64,000 nucleotides of DNA from an uncultured Paracoccaceae bacterium (lineage in GTDB: Bacteria > Pseudomonadota > Alphaproteobacteria > Rhodobacterales > Rhodobacteraceae), in the NCBI GenBank assembly GCA_947493255.1, contig CANLQK010000001.1, positions 529,317 to 593,316 of the forward strand, in the 5' to 3' direction. Positions 51,140 through 61,600 of the stretch are shown in pieces. A program made the translations under genes and the position numbers. The notes beneath the pieces were generated by a model. It made no database searches. It saw nothing but the letters and a program-made list of their open reading frames with translations, and was not told the DNA's origin. Numbering within the stretch: position 1 is the stretch's first letter; every line of letters starts with the position of its first letter.

Positions 51140-53890
51140 TTATTCAGACCCGCCTTCGCCATCTTCGTCTTCTTCATCGGTTTGGTCGGCGATGTATGCG
51201 ACAGAAACCACTTCTTCGCCTTTGCCGGTGTTGAACACTTTCACGCCGCCAGCCGAGCGGGAGCGGAACGAGATGCCTTCCACAGGCACCCGGATGGATT
51301 GGCCTTTGGAGGTGGCCAACATGATTTGGTCGTCCAGTTCCACAGGAAAGGAGGCGACGATTTCGCCGCCGCGCATGGCTTTGTCCATTGCGGTGACACC
51401 CATGCCGCCGCGACCACGCACAGGGTAGTCGTGCGAGGACGACAGTTTGCCAGAGCCTTGGGCCGTGATCGTCAGGATCAGGTTTTCAACGGCGGACATT
51501 TCTGCGTAGCGTTCTTGGCTGATGGAGCCTGCGGGCACGTCTTCATCTTCAATCTCGGCATCATCCGCGAGGCCAGCCATGGCGCGGCGCATTTTGAGGT
51601 AGGCGGCGCGTTCATCGGCTTCGGCTTTGAAGTGGCGGATGACGGACATGGAGACGATTTTATCGTCGCCCTGCAGTTTGATGCCGCGCACGCCAAGGGA
51701 GGCACGCGAGTTGAACACGCGGACGTCCGTACATGGGAAGCGGATGGCGCGGCCAGAGTTGGTGACCAGCATGACATCGTCGTCTTCCGAACAAATGCGC
51801 GCGTTGATCAGTTGTACGTCCGCGTTTTCGTCTTCGAACTTCATTGCGATTTTACCGTTGCGCATGACGTTGGTGAAATCGGACAGTTTGTTGCGGCGTA
51901 CGGTGCCTGCGGAGGTCGCGAAGACGATTTGCAGATCGTCCCATTCTTTTTCGTCGCGATCGACCGGCATGATGGCGGCAATCGACACACCTGTCGGGAT
52001 CGGCAGGATATTGACAATGGCCTTGCCTTTGGAGGTGCGGGACCCCTGCGGCAAGCGCCAAGTTTTGAGTTTGTAGACCATGCCGTCGGTCGTGAAGAAC
52101 AGCAGTTGGGTGTGGGTGTTCGCCACGAACAATTGTGTGACGACATCGTCTTCTTTGAGGGAACCGCCAGAGATGCCTTTGCCGCCACGCTTTTGGGCGC
52201 GGAAGTCGGCGAGGGCGGTGCGTTTGATGTAGCCGGATTCTGTGACGGTCACGACCATGTCTTCGCGTTCGATCAGGTCTTCGTCTTCCATGTCGCCAGA
52301 CCAGTCGACGATTTCGGTGCGACGGGGGACAGCGAAGAGGTCTTTGCATTCTTGCAGTTCGTTGCGAATGATCCCCATGATCCGTTCGCGTGACGCCAAA
52401 ATTGCAAGGAATTCCTTGATCTTACCTGCCAATTCTTCAAGTTCGTCGGTGACTTCTTTGACGCCCAATTGTGTGAGGCGTTGCAGACGAAGTTCGAGGA
52501 TCGCACGGGCCTGAATTTCGGACAGGTTATAGGTGCCATCGTCGTTGGCCGTATGGGTTGGATCATCGATCAACGCGATAAACGGCAGGATTTCTTCGGC
52601 AGGCCATGCGCGGGTCATCAGGGCGTGGCGCGCAGCGGGTGCGTCGGCAGAGGCGCGGATGGTGGCAACGACTTCGTCGACGTTGGACACAGCCACAGCG
52701 AGGCCACACAAGACGTGGGCGCGGTCGCGGGCTTTGTTCAATTCGAACGCCGTGCGGCGGATGACGACGTCTTCACGGAAGTCCAAGAAGGACGTTAGGA
52801 AGCGACGCAGCGTGAGCGTTTCGGGGCGGCCGCCGTTCAGGGCCAGCATGTTGCACCCAAAGGACGTTTGCATCGGCGTAAAACGGAACAGCTGGTTCAG
52901 CACGACTTCGGCTGTGGCGTCGCGTTTGAGTTCCACAACCACGCGTACGCCGTTGCGGTCTGATTCATCCTGAACGTGGGAGATGCCTTCGATCTTTTTG
53001 TCGCGTGCGGCTTCGGCGATACGTTCTACCATGGTGGATTTGTTCACCTGATAGGGGATTTCCTGAATGATAATCGCGAAACGGTCACGGCGGATTTCTT
53101 CGACGGAGGTTTTTGCGCGTGTCACAACGCTGCCGCGGCCCTCTAAGTAGGCTTTGCGCGCGCCAGAACGGCCCAGCATGATACCACCTGTCGGGAAATC
53201 GGGGCCTGGGACGTATTCGATCAGATCTTCTGATGTCAGGTCGGGGTTTTCGATGAGCGCCAATGTGGCGTCGACGACTTCGCCCAAGTTGTGGGGTGGA
53301 ATGTTGGTCGCCATACCCACGGCAATACCGCCAGCGCCGTTAACGAGCATGTTAGGATAGCGGGCAGGAAGAACGGTCGGTTCTTTGTCTTTGCCATCAT
53401 AGTTGTCTTGGAAGTCGACAGTGTCTTTGTCGATGTCGGCCAGCAGATACGCGGCCGGTTTGTCCATGCGGACCTCGGTATAACGCATCGCGGCGGGGTT
53501 ATCGCCGTCCATGGACCCAAAGTTACCTTGGCCGTCGAGCAGCGGCAGGGACATGGAGAAATCTTGCGCCATACGCACAAGCGCGTCGTAGATCGCGCTG
53601 TCGCCGTGCGGGTGATATTTACCCATGACGTCGCCCACGGCACGGGCCGATTTGCGGTAGGGTTTGTCGTGCGTGTTTCCGCCTTCATGCATGGCATAAA
53701 GGATGCGGCGGTGCACAGGTTTCAGGCCATCGCGCAGATCGGGAATCGCGCGGCTGACAATCACTGACATCGCATAGTCGAGATAGGATGTTTTCATCTC
53801 GGAGGTGATCGAGATGGACGGGCCGTCGAATACCGGGCGCTCAGGCGGTGTTTCGCCTGTGGATTCAGGTGTTTGCGTGTCGTCGCTCAT
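51140..53890 (-). CDS. gyrA: DNA gyrase subunit A
   Basis: 916 residues from ATG 53890 (AAGG upstream; frame open to 53938). It holds the breakage-reunion site: [20 protein letters not shown], the quinolone-determining [20 protein letters not shown], and active-site Tyr in [16 protein letters not shown]. Ser and Asp are at the positions equivalent to E. coli Ser83 and Asp87, so the sequence looks quinolone-sensitive. The C-terminal pinwheel has the GyrA box [10 protein letters not shown]. It ends in an acidic tail, [13 protein letters not shown]. Confidence 0.97.
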   Translation of the reverse strand: MSDDTQTPESTGETPPERPVFDGPSISITSEMKTSYLDYAMSVIVSRAIPDLRDGLKPVHRRILYAMHEGGNTHDKPYRKSARAVGDVMGKYHPHGDSAIYDALVRMAQDFSMSLPLLDGQGNFGSMDGDNPAAMRYTEVRMDKPAAYLLADIDKDTVDFQDNYDGKDKEPTVLPARYPNMLVNGAGGIAVGMATNIPPHNLGEVVDATLALIENPDLTSEDLIEYVPGPDFPTGGIMLGRSGARKAYLEGRGSVVTRAKTSVEEIRRDRFAIIIQEIPYQVNKSTMVERIAEAARDKKIEGISHVQDESDRNGVRVVVELKRDATAEVVLNQLFRFTPMQTSFGCNMLALNGGRPETLTLRRFLTSFLDFREDVVIRRTAFELNKARDRAHVLCGLAVAVSNVDEVVATIRASADAPAARHALMTRAWPAEEILPFIALIDDPTHTANDDGTYNLSEIQARAILELRLQRLTQLGVKEVTDELEELAGKIKEFLAILASRERIMGIIRNELQECKDLFAVPRRTEIVDWSGDMEDEDLIEREDMVVTVTESGYIKRTALADFRAQKRGGKGISGGSLKEDDVVTQLFVANTHTQLLFFTTDGMVYKLKTWRLPQGSRTSKGKAIVNILPIPTGVSIAAIMPVDRDEKEWDDLQIVFATSAGTVRRNKLSDFTNVMRNGKIAMKFEDENADVQLINARICSEDDDVMLVTNSGRAIRFPCTDVRVFNSRASLGVRGIKLQGDDKIVSMSVIRHFKAEADERAAYLKMRRAMAGLADDAEIEDEDVPAGSISQERYAEMSAVENLILTITAQGSGKLSSSHDYPVRGRGGMGVTAMDKAMRGGEIVASFPVELDDQIMLATSKGQSIRVPVEGISFRSRSAGGVKVFNTGKGEEVVSVAYIADQTDEEDEDGEGGSE

Positions 53891-54036
53891 GTGATGCCTT
53901 AACTGTCCCTTGTGCGTGGCGAATTGTGACTCGGCCATCGCTATATGTTGTTAAAGAATAGTGTATCAGAGGCAAGGTATGGGGTGCAACGAATGGTTTT
54001 CGAATGCGCATTGCCGATTGGAACATGGTGGTGGTG

Positions 54037-54064
54037 CGCTGGGGCCTATGAACAAACCCCAGCG
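54037..54064 (-). terminator. Hairpin after the ornithine cyclodeaminase gene
   Basis: CGCTGGGG (54037-54044) and CCCCAGCG (54057-54064) form an 8-bp perfect stem. There is no long T-run, so it could be a weak terminator or a transcript-end stabiliser. Confidence 0.5.
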
Positions 54065-54092
54065 GCAGAATAAGGCAAAGAATGCGTGCAAT

Positions 54093-55133
54093 TTATTTTG
54101 CCCGTTGGAGCATGCCGAACAAGTCGCGTGGGTCGTCTGGGTCGGCCAGCATGTCGAGGTCGTCGTACATGTTGGTGTCCTGGATGAGCGATTTCACGGT
54201 GCGCAGAGCAGAGAAGTCTTCGATTGCGAAGCCGACGCTGTCGAACAGGGTGATTTGTTTGTCGTCCGTGCGCCCCTGTGTGCGGCCAGCGAAAACATCG
54301 TGGAGTTCGGTGACGGGGTGATCATCGGCGAGCGCCTGAATTTCACCTTCAACGCGGGTTTGTGGCGGATATTCTACAAAGATTTCAGAACGATGCAGGA
54401 TGTCTTTGTGCAGTTCTGTTTTGCCCGGGCAGTCGCCACCGATGGCGTTGATGTGCACACCTGCGCCAACCATGTTGTCGGTCAGGATGGTGGCATATTG
54501 TTTGTCGGCGGTGCAGGTGGTGATGATGTCTGCGCCGGTTATGGCGTCTTCGCCGGTTCGGCACGGCACGACGTACAGACCTGACCCAGCCAGATTGCGG
54601 GCACATTTACTGGTCGCGTCGCGGTCAATGTCATACAAGCGCACGGTTTCAATGCCGCAAATGGCCTGAAAGGCGCGGCATTGGAATTCGGACTGGGCGC
54701 CATTGCCGATCATGGCCATGGTTTTCGCGCCCTTCGGTGCGAGGTGTTTGGCGGCGAGGGCGGACATGGCGGCGGTACGCAATGCGGTCAGGAGGGTCAT
54801 TTCGGAGAGCAGAACGGGATAGCCAGTTTGAACGTCAGCGAGCAGGCCAAAGGCCGTAACGGTTTGAAGGCCGTCAGCGGTGTTTTTTGGGTGCCCATTT
54901 ACGTATTTGAACCCATACATTTCACCATCAGAGGTGGGCATGAGTTCGATAACCCCGACGTCGGAATGTGAGGCCACGCGCGGCGTTTTGTCGAATGTGT
55001 CCCAACGCAGAAAGTCTTTTTCAATCTCTTCCGCGATGCGAACAAGGATCGTGTCGAGGCCAACATGGTGAACAAGGCGCATCATGTTGTCGACGGAGAC
55101 GAAAGGAACGAGAGCTTTTTCAGAGGGTTGCAT
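54093..55133 (-). CDS. Ornithine cyclodeaminase
   Basis: 346 residues. It converts ornithine to proline and ammonia with bound NAD. Motifs: GEMYGFKYVNGHPKNTADGL, TVTAFGLLADVQTGYPVLLS, LLTALRTAAMSALAAKHLAP, and Rossmann segment KTMAMIGNGAQSEFQCRAF, then HINAIGGDCPGKTELHKDIL. It lies 12 bp after arginase, giving a short arginine-to-proline pathway. Confidence 0.95.
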   Translation of the reverse strand: MQPSEKALVPFVSVDNMMRLVHHVGLDTILVRIAEEIEKDFLRWDTFDKTPRVASHSDVGVIELMPTSDGEMYGFKYVNGHPKNTADGLQTVTAFGLLADVQTGYPVLLSEMTLLTALRTAAMSALAAKHLAPKGAKTMAMIGNGAQSEFQCRAFQAICGIETVRLYDIDRDATSKCARNLAGSGLYVVPCRTGEDAITGADIITTCTADKQYATILTDNMVGAGVHINAIGGDCPGKTELHKDILHRSEIFVEYPPQTRVEGEIQALADDHPVTELHDVFAGRTQGRTDDKQITLFDSVGFAIEDFSALRTVKSLIQDTNMYDDLDMLADPDDPRDLFGMLQRAK

Positions 55134-55145
55134 GATGTGTCTTTC

Positions 55146-56066
55146 TTAGAAGGAGCGTGTTGGGCGATCAAAAACGCGGCGGCCCATAAGGGATGCGGTG
55201 AGGTCGACCATAAGGGAGGCGGTGCGGCCGCGATCGTCGAGGAACGGATTGAGTTCGACGAGGTCGAGGGACGTGACGCGCCCGCTGTCGTGAAGCAATT
55301 CCATAACCAAGTGGGCTTCACGCAGGGTTGCGCCGCCGGGAACTGTGGTGCCAACGCCCGGTGCAATGTCGGGGTCGAGGAAATCAACGTCGAGCGAGAC
55401 ATGAAGAAGGCCGTTGGCTGCAACAACCTTTTTAAGGAATTCGGTGAGGGGCGCGCGAATGCCGCCTTCGTCGATTGCGCGCATGTCGGCCAATGACATG
55501 TCTGTATTGGCCAGCGCCGCATGTTCTGCGGGATCAACAGAGCGTAACCCGATCATGCAGATGTTTTCAGTTGGGACCGGATTGGGCACGGCTGGAAAAT
55601 CATCAAAGCCGTATTGGCCCGTGAAATAGGCCACGGGTGTGCCGTGAAGATTACCCGATTGCGTTGAAAGAGGTGTGTGAAAGTCACTGTGGGCGTCGAG
55701 CCAAAGGACAAACAGGGGGCGGTTTTCGCGTGCTGCATGGGCGGCGAGGCCGGTGACTGTACCAAGGGCAAGCGCGTGATCACCCCCCATAAAGATTGGC
55801 ATGCCACGGTCCGCGGCGTCTTGTGCGGCGCGGTTCAATGCGGTTGTCCAACCCACGGTTTGTGGCAGCGCAATCAGGTGGTTATGGTCGGGGATGTCAT
55901 TTTCATCGGGTGCAATGTTACCGATGTCGACCGTGCGGTGGCCGAGATCGGCCAAGGTTTCGGCAAGTTGAGCGGTGCGATAGGCGTCTGGGCCCATGAT
56001 GCAGCCTTTGCGATCTTTGCCGCTGTCGACGGGCGCGCCAACGAGGATGATGTCTTGGGGGGTCAT
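55146..56066 (-). CDS. rocF: Arginase
   Basis: 306 residues. Binuclear manganese enzyme splitting arginine to ornithine and urea. Metal motifs: PIFMGGDHALALGTVTGLA, FVLWLDAHSDFHTPLSTQSG, and VSLDVDFLDPDIAPGVGT, plus the Glu in SLDLVELNPFLDDRGRTA. AGGAG precedes the start at 56066. The adjacent cyclodeaminase supports arginase over agmatinase. Confidence 0.94.
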   Translation of the reverse strand: MTPQDIILVGAPVDSGKDRKGCIMGPDAYRTAQLAETLADLGHRTVDIGNIAPDENDIPDHNHLIALPQTVGWTTALNRAAQDAADRGMPIFMGGDHALALGTVTGLAAHAARENRPLFVLWLDAHSDFHTPLSTQSGNLHGTPVAYFTGQYGFDDFPAVPNPVPTENICMIGLRSVDPAEHAALANTDMSLADMRAIDEGGIRAPLTEFLKKVVAANGLLHVSLDVDFLDPDIAPGVGTTVPGGATLREAHLVMELLHDSGRVTSLDLVELNPFLDDRGRTASLMVDLTASLMGRRVFDRPTRSF

Positions 56067-56168
56067 GTTTGGCTCCTGCGTTTTCCTTATGATCGGACGG
56101 CTTGCGGAAACAGGAAAGACAGCGCATTGTTCAAAGTGGGTGTATATTGATCAAAATGGATGGTCGGA

Positions 56169-56597
56169 ATGGACGATTTGGATAGCAAGCTGATGACAGC
56201 GTTGGCCCGCGACGGGCGTGCGTCTGTATCGGAATTGGCTGTGGATCTGGGCGTGACACGGGCCACGGTGAAAGCGCGGATGGACCGTTTGCGGGCGAGT
56301 GGGGAAATCGCGGGGTTTACCGTTCAGACACGCGCCGACGTGGCAGCGCATGCGGTGCGCGGATTGATGATGTTGGGAATAGAGGGGCGCGGCACGGAAC
56401 GTGTCATGCGCGCCTTGTCGAACATGGTCGAGGTGCAGGCCGTGCATTCGACCAATGGGACGTGGGATTTGATTTTGGAATTGGGCACCGACACCTTAGA
56501 GACGTTCGATGCCTGTTTGTTTGCGATCCGCCGGCTGGACGGGGTCACACGATCTGAAACGAACCTGTTGTTGTCGACGCGGCGGGCAGGGCGCTAG
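56169..56597 (+). CDS. Lrp/AsnC-family regulator, divergent to arginase
   Basis: 142 residues from ATG 56169; ATG 56160 three codons earlier is equally possible. N-terminal winged HTH (MDDLDSKLMTALARDGRASV, SELAVDLGVTRATVKARMDR) and RAM domain with VQAVHSTNGTWDLILELGT. Its position divergent to the arginase-cyclodeaminase operon suggests it senses arginine or ornithine and controls them, as ArgP/Lrp-type ArcR-like proteins do; not shown by the sequence. The shared 102-bp region should hold its site. Confidence 0.92.
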   Translation: MDDLDSKLMTALARDGRASVSELAVDLGVTRATVKARMDRLRASGEIAGFTVQTRADVAAHAVRGLMMLGIEGRGTERVMRALSNMVEVQAVHSTNGTWDLILELGTDTLETFDACLFAIRRLDGVTRSETNLLLSTRRAGR

Positions 56598-56600
56598 GCC

Positions 56601-57053
56601 CTATTTACGGGCCGCCGCGATCCAGATCCCGACGAGGATCAATGAGATCAGGCCATTATACGTCGCCATCGATAGTCCCATGAAAGACCAAACGATTTCG
56701 TCGCACATGATGACGGGGATCGCGAGCTCTGTGCTGAGAAGATCAACACCTTCTAGGGAACCACCACCTGAACAGCTGGTTGGGCCTTCCCACCATTTCT
56801 GTTCGACGCCGGAATGATAAAAGCCAAGGCCAGACCCAACGGCTGCGGTCATAGCACCAAGTGTTGCCAGAATCCGTTGGAACCGTGGCTGAACCAAAGC
56901 AAGGGCGCCGATATAGATCGCCGTGGCATGGGCATAGCGTTGCCAGAAACACATTTTGCAGGGCGGATACCCCAACAGTTCGAAGAAGAATGCGCCCCCA
57001 AGGAGGAGCACACTGCCAAGAGTGGCGATTTTGATGAGCCCAGTGCGTGTCAT
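56601..57053 (-). CDS. Disulfide bond formation protein DsbB
   Basis: 150 residues from ATG 57053 (frame open to 57095). Four membrane helices. The first redox pair is CKMC in LGYPPCKMCFWQRYAHAT; the second pair is Cys in GPTSCSGGGS and Cys in IPVIMCDEIVWS. QRY is the quinone-linked Arg motif. It passes electrons from DsbA to ubiquinone. 2 bp from the VTT gene. Confidence 0.93.
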   Translation of the reverse strand: MTRTGLIKIATLGSVLLLGGAFFFELLGYPPCKMCFWQRYAHATAIYIGALALVQPRFQRILATLGAMTAAVGSGLGFYHSGVEQKWWEGPTSCSGGGSLEGVDLLSTELAIPVIMCDEIVWSFMGLSMATYNGLISLILVGIWIAAARK

Positions 57054-57055
57054 GA

Positions 57056-57628
57056 TCAATGTATCAGAAAGAAACCACCGAACAGCAAGATGCAAAACAG
57101 GATGAACATCAGGCCGAGGCGTTTTTCGATAAAGTCGCGGATGGGTTCACCGTATTTCCACAACAATGTTGCGACAATGAAGAACCGCAGTGCGCGCGCA
57201 AGGATAGAGGTGATGACGAATGTGCCGATCGGCATCGCTGTCCAGCCGGACATGATTGTAATGACTTTATAAGGAAACGGTGTGAGGCCCGCGATCAAAA
57301 CAGCCCAGAACCCCATGTCATTAAACCGGGTACTGAATTCTGCCATTGAATCGGCTTTGCCGAGGGTTTCCAGAATGGGTTGGCCGACGCTTTCGAATGC
57401 GAACATGCCGATGCCGTACCCCAACAAACCACCCAGGACGGAAGAGACTGTTGCAATGCCGGCGATCAAGAAGGCGCGGCGTGGCGTTGCGATGATCATA
57501 GGGATCATCAGCAAGTCCGGCGGGATCGGGAAAACCGAGCTTTCAATAAAGGCGACAATTGCCAACGCCCAGAGGGCATAGGGCGAATGGGCGAGGGACA
57601 AGGTCCAATCATAAAGACGTCGTAACAT
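57056..57628 (-). CDS. VTT/SNARE-associated (YqaA/DedA-like) membrane protein
   Basis: 190 residues with about five membrane helices. SSVFPIPPDLLMIPMIIAT and GGLLGYGIGMFAFESVGQP, then KVITIMSGWTAMPIGTFVI and LARALRFFIVATLLWKYGE. This is the YqaA branch of the VTT superfamily, now linked to lipid scrambling or undecaprenyl phosphate transport in related families. The exact substrate is unknown. It is in the same operon as dsbB. Confidence 0.9.
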   Translation of the reverse strand: MLRRLYDWTLSLAHSPYALWALAIVAFIESSVFPIPPDLLMIPMIIATPRRAFLIAGIATVSSVLGGLLGYGIGMFAFESVGQPILETLGKADSMAEFSTRFNDMGFWAVLIAGLTPFPYKVITIMSGWTAMPIGTFVITSILARALRFFIVATLLWKYGEPIRDFIEKRLGLMFILFCILLFGGFFLIH

Positions 57629-57845
57629 GGTGCTGCTCGTTTTTGTTTTGTTGGTTTAGGCCACGGAAGGCCCTGCGGGTCAACCGAAACGACTGAAAGA
57701 GAGTTGGCAACGGACGTGCAAATGAATTGGCGAAGATAGTGAACCCCCATACCTTTATACATAGGCTGTCAAAACAGTACCGAAGGTGGGTCGTAACGGG
57801 GGATCACAGGGGGCAAATCACGTCTTGCGATAGATTTAGCACCAA

Positions 57846-57881
57846 CTCTTTATAAAGAGGTCATTTCTGGCGTTGACGCCA
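57846..57881. repeat. Two palindromes upstream of the tRNA-Leu promoter
   Basis: CTCTTTATAAAGAG (57846-57859) equals its own reverse complement. TGGCGTTGACGCCA (57868-57881) is a 6-bp inverted repeat around TG that covers the -35. Either could be an operator. Confidence 0.55.
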
Positions 57882-57900
57882 GTTCAGAGTGGGGCTATCT
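57873..57900 (+). promoter_or_regulatory. Sigma-70-type promoter for tRNA-Leu
   Basis: TTGACG (57873-57878), 16-bp spacer, CTATCT (57895-57900), about 39 bp before the mature tRNA start. This spacing and position fit a tRNA gene promoter. Confidence 0.65.
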
Positions 57901-57938
57901 GAGCGGCATTCCTGGCAGCCAGACGCTGCCTCATACTT

Positions 57939-58024
57939 GCCGGTGTGGCGGAATGGTAGACGCAGGGGATTCAAAATCCCCCGATGGTGACATCGTGCCG
58001 GTTCGAGTCCGGCCACCGGTACCA
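57939..58024 (+). tRNA. tRNA-Leu (anticodon CAA)
   Basis: 86 nt. Acceptor GCCGGTG pairs with CACCGGT (one G-T), then A and encoded CCA. The D arm holds GTGGCGGAATGGTAGACGC (class II Leu type). Anticodon stem GGGGA/TCCCC with loop TTCAAAA, giving anticodon CAA for UUG codons. A long variable arm (GATGGTGACATC) marks leucine. T arm GCCGGTTCGAGTCCGGC with loop TTCGAGT. Confidence 0.96.
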
Positions 58025-58078
58025 GTATTATTTTGCCGATATGACGAGGTGCGTTTCCGAATCGGAAAGTTGTGTCAC

Positions 58079-58126
58079 GTAAAATCTCGAGTTCCGTAAC
58101 GTAAAAACGGTTTCCTCTGCGTAAAC
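58079..58126 (+). repeat. Three CGTAAA words spaced 21 and 20 bp
   Basis: CGTAAAA at 58079, CGTAAAA at 58100 and CGTAAAC at 58120. The ~two-turn spacing puts them on the same face of the helix, as in arrays bound by oligomeric regulators. A further CGTAA lies at 58095. Confidence 0.5.
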
Positions 58127-58584
58127 AAAAGCCAACCTTTCCCTTTATTGTATGGTGGATTTTGCTGTCTGGAATGTTTCAAGCCTGAAATGTGTCAGAA
58201 TAAGGGGGGAAATTTCCGAAAATGTGACCAAATAGTTAATTGTTCACAATGACTAAATAATCCGCCCAAAACGCTATCAATGTACAAAAAATGAGCGAAA
58301 AAAGAACGATTGGCCGTTTATTGTTTCTAAACAGGAAACAGGTCGTTTCGTTTACCTAGGGTCAATTTCAACTGGTGGGTGTGTGGGGCTGTTCAACTCC
58401 CCGTGCGTTGAGAGTTTCATTAAATTTTTCGCTTTTTTTGAGGCAAAACTGTCTGTATTCAGGGGGAGCCCGACTGGGGGGCAATCGGCTGACTGGGGAA
58501 GCCGAGCTGAGATTTCGATCTTGGCGACTTTGAGTGGTGTCTGCGTGATCGGGTCTTTTCCTGTTCTCATTGCGGATGAGTAAG

Positions 58585-58603
58585 TGGACGCTTTTTGCGT
58601 CCA
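58585..58603 (+). promoter_or_regulatory. Leader hairpin TGGACGC-TTTTT-GCGTCCA
   Basis: A perfect 7-bp stem with a T5 loop, 95 bp before the adhesin ATG. The T-run is in the loop and not after the stem, so it is a leader structure and not a standard terminator. Confidence 0.55.
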
Positions 58604-58697
58604 GTGTGTTTGGGTTTGAGCAAAGTTTCTCAGGTCTATTCACATGTCATCAAGCGTCGGCTGGGGAGTCGGCGTGAAGGGTAGATAGGAAAAGACG

Positions 58698-61600
58698 ATG
58701 TCTGACTATACAATTGATTGGTCCGCCACGAATGTGGACGGACAAAACGTCATATCTGGTTCCGAAGGGAACGTAACGGTAACAGTGGCAACACCGGAAA
58801 ACTGCGGCAAAGAATGGTTTGTCGAAAACGGTATGTTGAAAAACTGGGATGTGTCCAAGGATACAACCGCCGATATCCGGTTTTCTGAAGAAGTGACAAA
58901 TGTCAGCTTTACCTTGTTTGACGTGGATGCGCTCGACGAGATCACCATCATGGCGAAAGACGCCGATGGGAACATCGTAGAAGTTCAGTTTGAAGACACT
59001 GGTGTTCATGATGTGAACGGCAATGTTGTAACAGGCACCATGACAAATGCGCCCGGCCCAGGCGCATCAAACCCCGGACAAGACATCGACGTCACCATCG
59101 CAGGCCCCATTGTTTCATTCTGGATCGTTTTGGACGATGGTCCCGAGCGTGACTACTCTGGCACAGTCGCAGTGAGCGACATCACATTTGAAGTTGCACC
59201 AGAGCTGGACGGATATGTTGACGGTACTGCCGGCGACGATGTGATCGATACGAACTACCTTGATGACCCACAAGGCGACAAGATCGACAACAATGATGAA
59301 TTGCTTCCAGGTGAAGCTGCCAACGATGATATCGTTTTGGCGGGCGACGGAAACGACATCGTAAAGTCCGGTACGGGCAACGATGAAGTTTACGGCGGCG
59401 CAGGTAATGACATGATCTTTGCCGGCTTTGAGGATGACGTTGTTTACGGCGGCACAGGCGACGACAAAGTCGAAGCCAGCGCAGGCGAAGACGTGGTTAT
59501 CGGCGGCGAAGGCAACGACGATATCTGGGCTGGTAAGGACGATGACATCGTTTCTGCCGGTGCAGGCGATGACACAGTTATTGCTGGCACAGGTGATGAC
59601 CTTGTGTCTGGCGGTAAAGGCGACGATACAATCGACGGCGGCGACGGTGCTGACGAGATTTACGGCGGCGGCGGTTCAGACTCCATCGAAGGTGGCGACG
59701 GCAACGATACGTTGATCGGCGGCAACATGGACTTTGACGGCGCGCTTGATTTCAACGACCTGTCCGCGGGTGAGTTGATTGATGGTCAATTCGTAGGCCA
59801 AGGCGTAACAATCACGTCTGCTGATCCGCACAACCCTGTCATGGTGTTTGACACAGACAACCCAACAGGCGGCGACAACGATCTGGCGACCAGCAACCTT
59901 GGTAACGTTCTGATCCTGTCCGAGGACCGCGACGGTTCCGACCCTGATGACAACGGTGGCGGTGGTACATTCAACATCACATTTGACGCACCTGCATCTG
60001 TTACATCTCTGACATTGCTGGATGTCGATCACGGTGCGTGGGTCAAATACTACGACACAGACGGCAACCTGCTGCAGCAAGTTGATGTAACAACTCCTGA
60101 CAACGGTCAGCATGTTGTATCCACCAACCTGACGAATGTTGGTTCCATTGAGGTGATCCTCGGTGCATCTGGTGCGATCGACAACCTGACATATTCTATC
60201 GACCCTGATCACTGTGACACAGGTGACGTGATCGACGGTGGCGAAGGCGATGACTACATCGAAGGCAACGCCGGCGATGATACGCTGATCGGTGGCGCGG
60301 GCAACGACGAGATCTATGGTGGCGATGATGCCGACACGATCCTCGGCGGGGCTGGCGATACTGTTGATGGTGGCGCAGGCGGCAACGACCATGACGTTCT
60401 GGACCTTACAGGGCAGGGCGGTTTCTACCTCGCCGGTCCTGATGGCACAGGCGATCCTGTTGCCGACAGCAACGGCAACGGACTCGACGGTACAGTTATC
60501 TTTGTTGACGAAGACGGTGAGCCAACTGGCGAAACACTGTCCTTCACCGAGATCGAAGAGATCCTCGGCGAAGAAGTGAACCGCGGTCCAAATGCCGATG
60601 ACGATACGGCGAGCACTGATGAAGATTCTCCTGTCACGATCACTGTTCTTGGAAATGACAGCGATCCAGACGGTGATGAGCTTACGGTGACTGAGGCCAC
60701 TTCGCCAGATGGTGAAGTTGAGATCAACAGCGATGGCACGATCACATTTACACCGGATGAAAATTTCAACGGTGAAACAACGATCACTTACACAATCGAT
60801 GACGGTAACGGCGGAACAGATACAGCGACTGTGACAGTCACTGTTAACCCTGTGAACGACGCACCAGACGCGGTTGATGATGCCGACACAACAGATGAAG
60901 ACACTCCGGTTGTTGTTGACCTGCTGGCCAATGACACAGATGTCGATGGCGACACTTTGACTGTCACATCTGCAACTGTACCTGCATCACAAGGCACGTT
61001 GGAAGACCTTGGTGACGGTGAGTACCGCTTTACACCGGCTGATAACTTCAACGGTGAAGCGACGATCACTTACACGATTTCTGACGGCAATGGCGGAACG
61101 GATACAGCGACACACGTCATCACAGTTACACCTGTGAATGATGACCCAATCGCATGCCCAGACCACTACAACGTCAACGAAGACGAAACCACTGGCGATC
61201 TGGACGGCAACGTCATCACCAACCCAAGCGACAATGGCGCTGGTTTGGACATTGACCCAGACGGCGACACGCTGACAGTTGTTGCGATTGACGGCGACGA
61301 CACAGCGGTTGGCACGGTCGTAACCGGTTCCAACGGTGGTGAGTTCGTTCTGAACGCAGACGGGTCTTTCGACTTCTCTGCAAATGAAGACTTCGAAGCG
61401 CTGGCAGTTGGTGAAACTGCGGATACACAGATCACTTATACAGTGTCTGACGGCAATGGCGGTGAGGCGACAACAACGTTGACCATCACAGTCCATGGCC
61501 TGAACGATGGTCCGGTCGCAACAGACAACGATTACCTGTCAACACAGGACGATTCTGCTACCGACATTGATGGCAACGTTCTGAGTGACAACACAGGTGA

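Larger units (their letters stand above)
57629..57938. other. Divergent intergenic region with the tRNA-Leu promoter
   Basis: 310 bp between the VTT gene and the tRNA. It holds the tRNA promoter (57873-57900), the perfect 14-bp palindrome CTCTTTATAAAGAG (57846-57859) and TGGCGT-TG-ACGCCA (57868-57881), which overlaps the -35. No open reading frame was found. Confidence 0.7.
58025..58697. promoter_or_regulatory. Long structured upstream region of the RTX/cadherin adhesin gene
   Basis: 673 bp without a convincing gene (a 66-codon GTG frame at 58383-58583 was rejected). It holds a 15-bp dyad TTTCCGA-A-TCGGAAA (58054-58068), three phased CGTAAA words (58079-58126), a 6-bp hairpin TCGGCT/AGCCGA (58485-58505), the perfect hairpin TGGACGC-T5-GCGTCCA (58585-58603), and AT-rich stretches at 58200-58340. 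AGGAAA precedes ATG 58698. Such a long leader suggests tight, multi-signal control, as is common for large adhesin genes. Confidence 0.6.

Noticed and set aside
58383..58583. 66-codon frame in the adhesin leader
   Set aside because: GTG start with no ribosome site, Phe-rich content unlike neighbours, and it spans a hairpin at 58485-58505.
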